From Phycisphaerales bacterium (lineage in GTDB: Bacteria > Planctomycetota > Phycisphaerae > Phycisphaerales > UBA1924): a DNA stretch of 8,823 nucleotides. The DNA lies in the NCBI GenBank assembly GCA_029260335.1, contig JAJDDL010000196.1, forward strand, positions 1-8,823, written 5' to 3'. This document shows positions 7,207 through 8,823 of this stretch, one piece after another (the stretch's first letter is position 1; each line of letters starts with the position of its first letter). The notes under the pieces were generated by a model. That model saw only the letters and a list, made by a program, of their open reading frames with translations. It did no database searches and was not told where the DNA came from. Position numbers and translations under genes: made by a program.

Positions 7207-7926
7207 ATGAACGCGGAGGGCGCAGAGATTTCTCAGACGGAACCTCCATTCCCTTGCCCATGCTGCGGGTATCTCACCCGCTCCGAACATGACTTTGGCA
7301 GCTTTGATATCTGCCCGATCTGCGGCTGGGAGGACGACAACATTCAAGCGGCGGATCCGTCCTATGCGGGAGGCGCGAACGTGCTGTCGCTCACAGAATC
7401 ACGGTGGAACTACGCGACGATTGGTGCGGCGGATCCGGAGTTCAGACCCGAGAGGCGCGTGCCGCTTGCCGGCGAGTTGCCCGACATTGAGATCTTGATC
7501 GCAGACCTGGGCGAGATCCAATCGGTCGCCCGCGAGATCAACGCCTGTGCGCGGGCCAAGCCGCTTGCATCGGGCTTCCGCGACATGATGGCCGATGGTT
7601 GGGTCTGGACCGACGAGGCCCCCGAAGGCAAGAACAGCTTTGACGCCATCAATGTCCTCAGGCCAGTCTGGAACTATCGCACAAGCCTGATCGTCGGTGA
7701 GCCCGACATAAGGTGCAAGAACTATTGGGACGCTGGTCTCAAGCACTTTCCGGATTGGATCGGCTTTGATCGCAGGCGAAGTCTGCCGACGGTATTGCTT
7801 GCAGAGAGGATCCGTTCGCAAAGGAAGCCGTTTTCGGATTGGCTGGAGCCGAAGCATGAATCGGTGAGTTGGGCGGAGTACTTGGAGTACCTCTCGCGCG
7901 AGGGTTGCCTGGGGGACGAGTCGTAA
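7207..7926 (+). CDS. CPCC-type cysteine-rich protein with long C-terminal region of unknown function
   Basis: A 239-residue soluble protein with no signal peptide or membrane segment. Residues 15-73 match the cysteine-rich CPCC family: PCPCCGYLT with Cys17, Cys19 and Cys20, DICPICGWEDD with Cys36 and Cys39, then GGANVLSLTESRWNY and a following GAADPEF. The cysteines look like a small metal-binding, probably zinc, knuckle. Most CPCC proteins I know are much shorter; residues about 90-239 are not recognised. Notable there is an aromatic-rich stretch at 172-190 (NYWDAGLKHFPDWIGFD). I start at ATG 7207 because the longer frame back to 7159 would translate the terminator repeat; no good Shine-Dalgarno is visible for either start. 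The gene stands alone between two copies of the palindromic element. Its function is unknown, and partners cannot be inferred from the neighbours. Confidence 0.75.
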   Translation: MNAEGAEISQTEPPFPCPCCGYLTRSEHDFGSFDICPICGWEDDNIQAADPSYAGGANVLSLTESRWNYATIGAADPEFRPERRVPLAGELPDIEILIADLGEIQSVAREINACARAKPLASGFRDMMADGWVWTDEAPEGKNSFDAINVLRPVWNYRTSLIVGEPDIRCKNYWDAGLKHFPDWIGFDRRRSLPTVLLAERIRSQRKPFSDWLEPKHESVSWAEYLEYLSREGCLGDES

Positions 7927-7928
7927 GC

Positions 7929-8054
7929 GAGGCCGAGCCTGGGCTTCGGGGTCGTTCGAATCGCCTGTGCGTTGTGGACGCTTGTATCTCTTCGCGATGA
8001 CCGGCAGGGATGCCGGTCCCACCGGGGAGGAGCCCAGGCTTGCGCCAGGGCCTC
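7929..8054 (+). repeat. Palindromic repeat element, copy 2, with altered loop
   Basis: This copy begins three bases after the CPCC gene stop. It shares the 36-bp block (7934-7969) and the 22-bp right arm (8031-8052) exactly with copy 1. Its left arm lacks seven bases (CTGGCGC) present in copy 1, leaving GAGGCC at 7929-7934 to pair with GGCCTC at 8049-8054 and GAGCCTGGGCT to pair with the right arm across a bulge. The sequence between the two shared blocks is 61 bases instead of 17 and contains a second hairpin. No T run follows, only CTATTG, so it is a poorer terminator than copy 1. Confidence 0.8.
8000..8017 (+). repeat. Small hairpin nested in the loop of repeat copy 2
   Basis: ACCGGCA at 8000-8006 and TGCCGGT at 8011-8017 form a perfect seven-bp stem around a GGGA loop, followed by CCCACCGGGG. 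It is absent from copy 1. It looks like a separate short palindromic repeat placed inside the first element, but only one copy is present here. Confidence 0.5.
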
Positions 8055-8062
8055 TATTGTGC

Positions 8063-8674
8063 ATGATGCCGCTGGCGTTTGATCAACCCTCGCGCGAACT
8101 CGCTCAAGAGCTTCTGGGCCAGACGCTTGTGCGCGTTCTCGATGACGGCTCACGCTTAGCCGGGCGCATCGTCGAGACCGAGGCCTACCTCGGCGTCAAG
8201 GACAAAGCCGCGCACGCGTTTGGTGGCAGGCGCACTCAACGCAACGAGTCCATGTACGCTCGCGCGGGCACGGCGTACGTCTACTTCACCTACGGCATGC
8301 ACCATTGCTTCAACGTCGTCGCGGGCGAGGTCGATGAGCCGGTCGCCGTGCTCATTCGGGCGTTGGAGCCGACCGAGGGGCTTGAGCGCATGGCCGTCCA
8401 TCGTGCGAGCAATCGGCGCAGCTCGCCCCTGAAGGAAACCGACCTCTGCTCGGGCCCCGCCAAGCTTTGCCAGGCCCTGGCGATCGACCGCGAACTCGAC
8501 GGCGAGGACCTGACGAGCAGCGATCGAATCTTCATCGAAACCACGCGGCAAGGACCGATAGAACTCGCGACATTGGTGAATCGAGCCAGAATCGGCGTCG
8601 ATTACGCGGAAGATTGGGCGCAGCGTCGGTTGCGCTGGTATATCCGAGAGTCAGCGCACGTGAGTGTGCGGTGA
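8063..8674 (+). CDS. aag: 3-methyladenine (alkyladenine) DNA glycosylase, AAG/MPG family
   Basis: A 203-residue base-excision repair enzyme that flips out alkylated or deaminated purines and cuts the N-glycosyl bond. It aligns along its length with human AAG. Visible signatures are ELAQELLGQTLVR (residues 12-24), IVETEAYLG with catalytic Glu40 and Tyr42, AAHAFGGRRTQRN with His51, YVYFTYGMHHCFN with intercalating Tyr77 and Asn84, VLIRALEP with Arg99, LCSGPAKLCQALAI (128-141), and a closing DWAQRRLRWYIRES. These match human Glu125, Tyr127, His136, Tyr162, Asn169 and Arg182, so the enzyme should be active. I start at ATG 8063. ATG 8066 and TTG 8057 are also possible, while the longer frame to 7967 merely translates repeat copy 2. 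The nearest Shine-Dalgarno-like AGGG (8047-8050) lies in the repeat's right arm, which may mask it. Position downstream of the CPCC gene may allow read-through expression. Confidence 0.93.
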   Translation: MMPLAFDQPSRELAQELLGQTLVRVLDDGSRLAGRIVETEAYLGVKDKAAHAFGGRRTQRNESMYARAGTAYVYFTYGMHHCFNVVAGEVDEPVAVLIRALEPTEGLERMAVHRASNRRSSPLKETDLCSGPAKLCQALAIDRELDGEDLTSSDRIFIETTRQGPIELATLVNRARIGVDYAEDWAQRRLRWYIRESAHVSVR

Positions 8675-8682
8675 TTCCAGGA

Positions 8683-8702
8683 GTCAAAACACCCGGTTTG
8701 AC
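8683..8702. repeat. Inverted repeat GTCAAA-N8-TTTGAC with an embedded TTGACA
   Basis: GTCAAA at 8683-8688 is mirrored by TTTGAC at 8697-8702, nine bases after the glycosylase stop. The right half overlaps TTGACA (8698-8703), an exact -35 consensus. It could be an operator over a promoter for the next gene, or a weak hairpin; there is no T run for a terminator. No suitable -10 sits 16-18 bases from this TTGACA. Confidence 0.35.
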
Positions 8703-8739
8703 AGCGTTGCCGGCGGCCGACGAGCGTGATCTGCGCCCC

Positions 8740-8771
8740 TAGAATGTGGGGTTGCCTTTCAGGAGTAAGCC
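8740..8771 (+). promoter_or_regulatory. Candidate -10 and ribosome binding site for the truncated last gene
   Basis: TAGAAT at 8740-8745 matches the -10 consensus at five of six positions, but the best -35 at proper spacing is poor (CCGACG at 8717-8722). AGGAG at 8761-8765 is a good Shine-Dalgarno, six bases before GTG 8772. The ribosome site is well supported; the promoter is tentative. Confidence 0.4.
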
Positions 8772-8823
8772 GTGTCTGAGATGCCCGTGATTGACTGGAG
8801 CAAGATTCGCGAGATAGGCGGGG
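8772..8823 (+). CDS. Start of an unidentified gene, truncated by the window end
   Basis: Only 17 codons are present, reading MSEMPVIDWSKIREIGG. The GTG start at 8772 is favoured by AGGAG six bases upstream; ATG at 8781 is in frame but too far from that site. The phrase VIDW followed by a charged helix resembles the beginning of some histidine phosphotransfer (Hpt) domain proteins. That is a faint resemblance, and no product can be named from so few residues. Confidence 0.6.
   Translation, partial: MSEMPVIDWSKIREIGG

Noticed and set aside
7085..8054. Possible CRISPR array or insertion sequence formed by the two repeat copies
   Set aside because: There are only two copies, separated by a whole gene, with no regular spacers, no cas genes, no transposase and no target-site duplication that I could see.
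7967..8062. A 32-residue N-terminal extension of the DNA glycosylase
   Set aside because: It translates the interior and right arm of repeat copy 2 and has no counterpart in the AAG family, whose homology starts right after the ATG codons at 8063 and 8066.

Overview
The window is GC-rich, densely coding bacterial DNA. It carries six genes plus the first codons of a seventh. No tRNA, rRNA, CRISPR array, transposase or phage gene is visible. The gene content and base composition suggest a planctomycete, most likely a Phycisphaerae-type relative: a split System II cytochrome c maturation pair with an oversized ResB-like protein and a CcsA carrying a large N-terminal extracytoplasmic domain, a lipoprotein with a MotB-like OmpA domain, and intergenic palindromic repeats. 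This placement is inferred from family knowledge and was not tested.

Left end (1-1029): a lipoprotein gene with a coiled coil and an OmpA-type peptidoglycan-binding domain runs leftwards and ends at a strong two-tier hairpin at 1-41. A 112-bp divergent intergenic region separates it from the rightward genes. Middle (1030-7074): an amidohydrolase of the deaminase/chlorohydrolase type, then after 79 bp a resB-like gene, which overlaps ccsA by the four bases ATGA. ResB and CcsA together form the membrane synthase that carries haem across the membrane and attaches it to apocytochromes c. This System II complex is the functional core of the window. The histidines and WWD motif needed for haem handling are all present.

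Right part (7075-8823): a 23-bp-stem terminator hairpin follows ccsA. Next come a gene for a CPCC-type cysteine-rich protein with a long unrecognised C-terminal region, a second copy of the same palindromic element, a 3-methyladenine (alkyladenine) DNA glycosylase gene of the AAG/MPG family, a short intergenic region with an inverted repeat and a possible promoter, and the start of another gene cut by the window edge.

The most interesting non-coding signal is this palindromic family. Two copies in the same orientation share an exact 36-bp block and an exact 22-bp arm, and they bracket the CPCC gene. One copy acts as a plausible terminator. The other has a different loop containing a second hairpin, and lies immediately against the glycosylase start. 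A separate repeat-like segment appears to be inserted in frame in a cytoplasmic loop of CcsA. I found no convincing evidence for a wholly new defence or mobile system.
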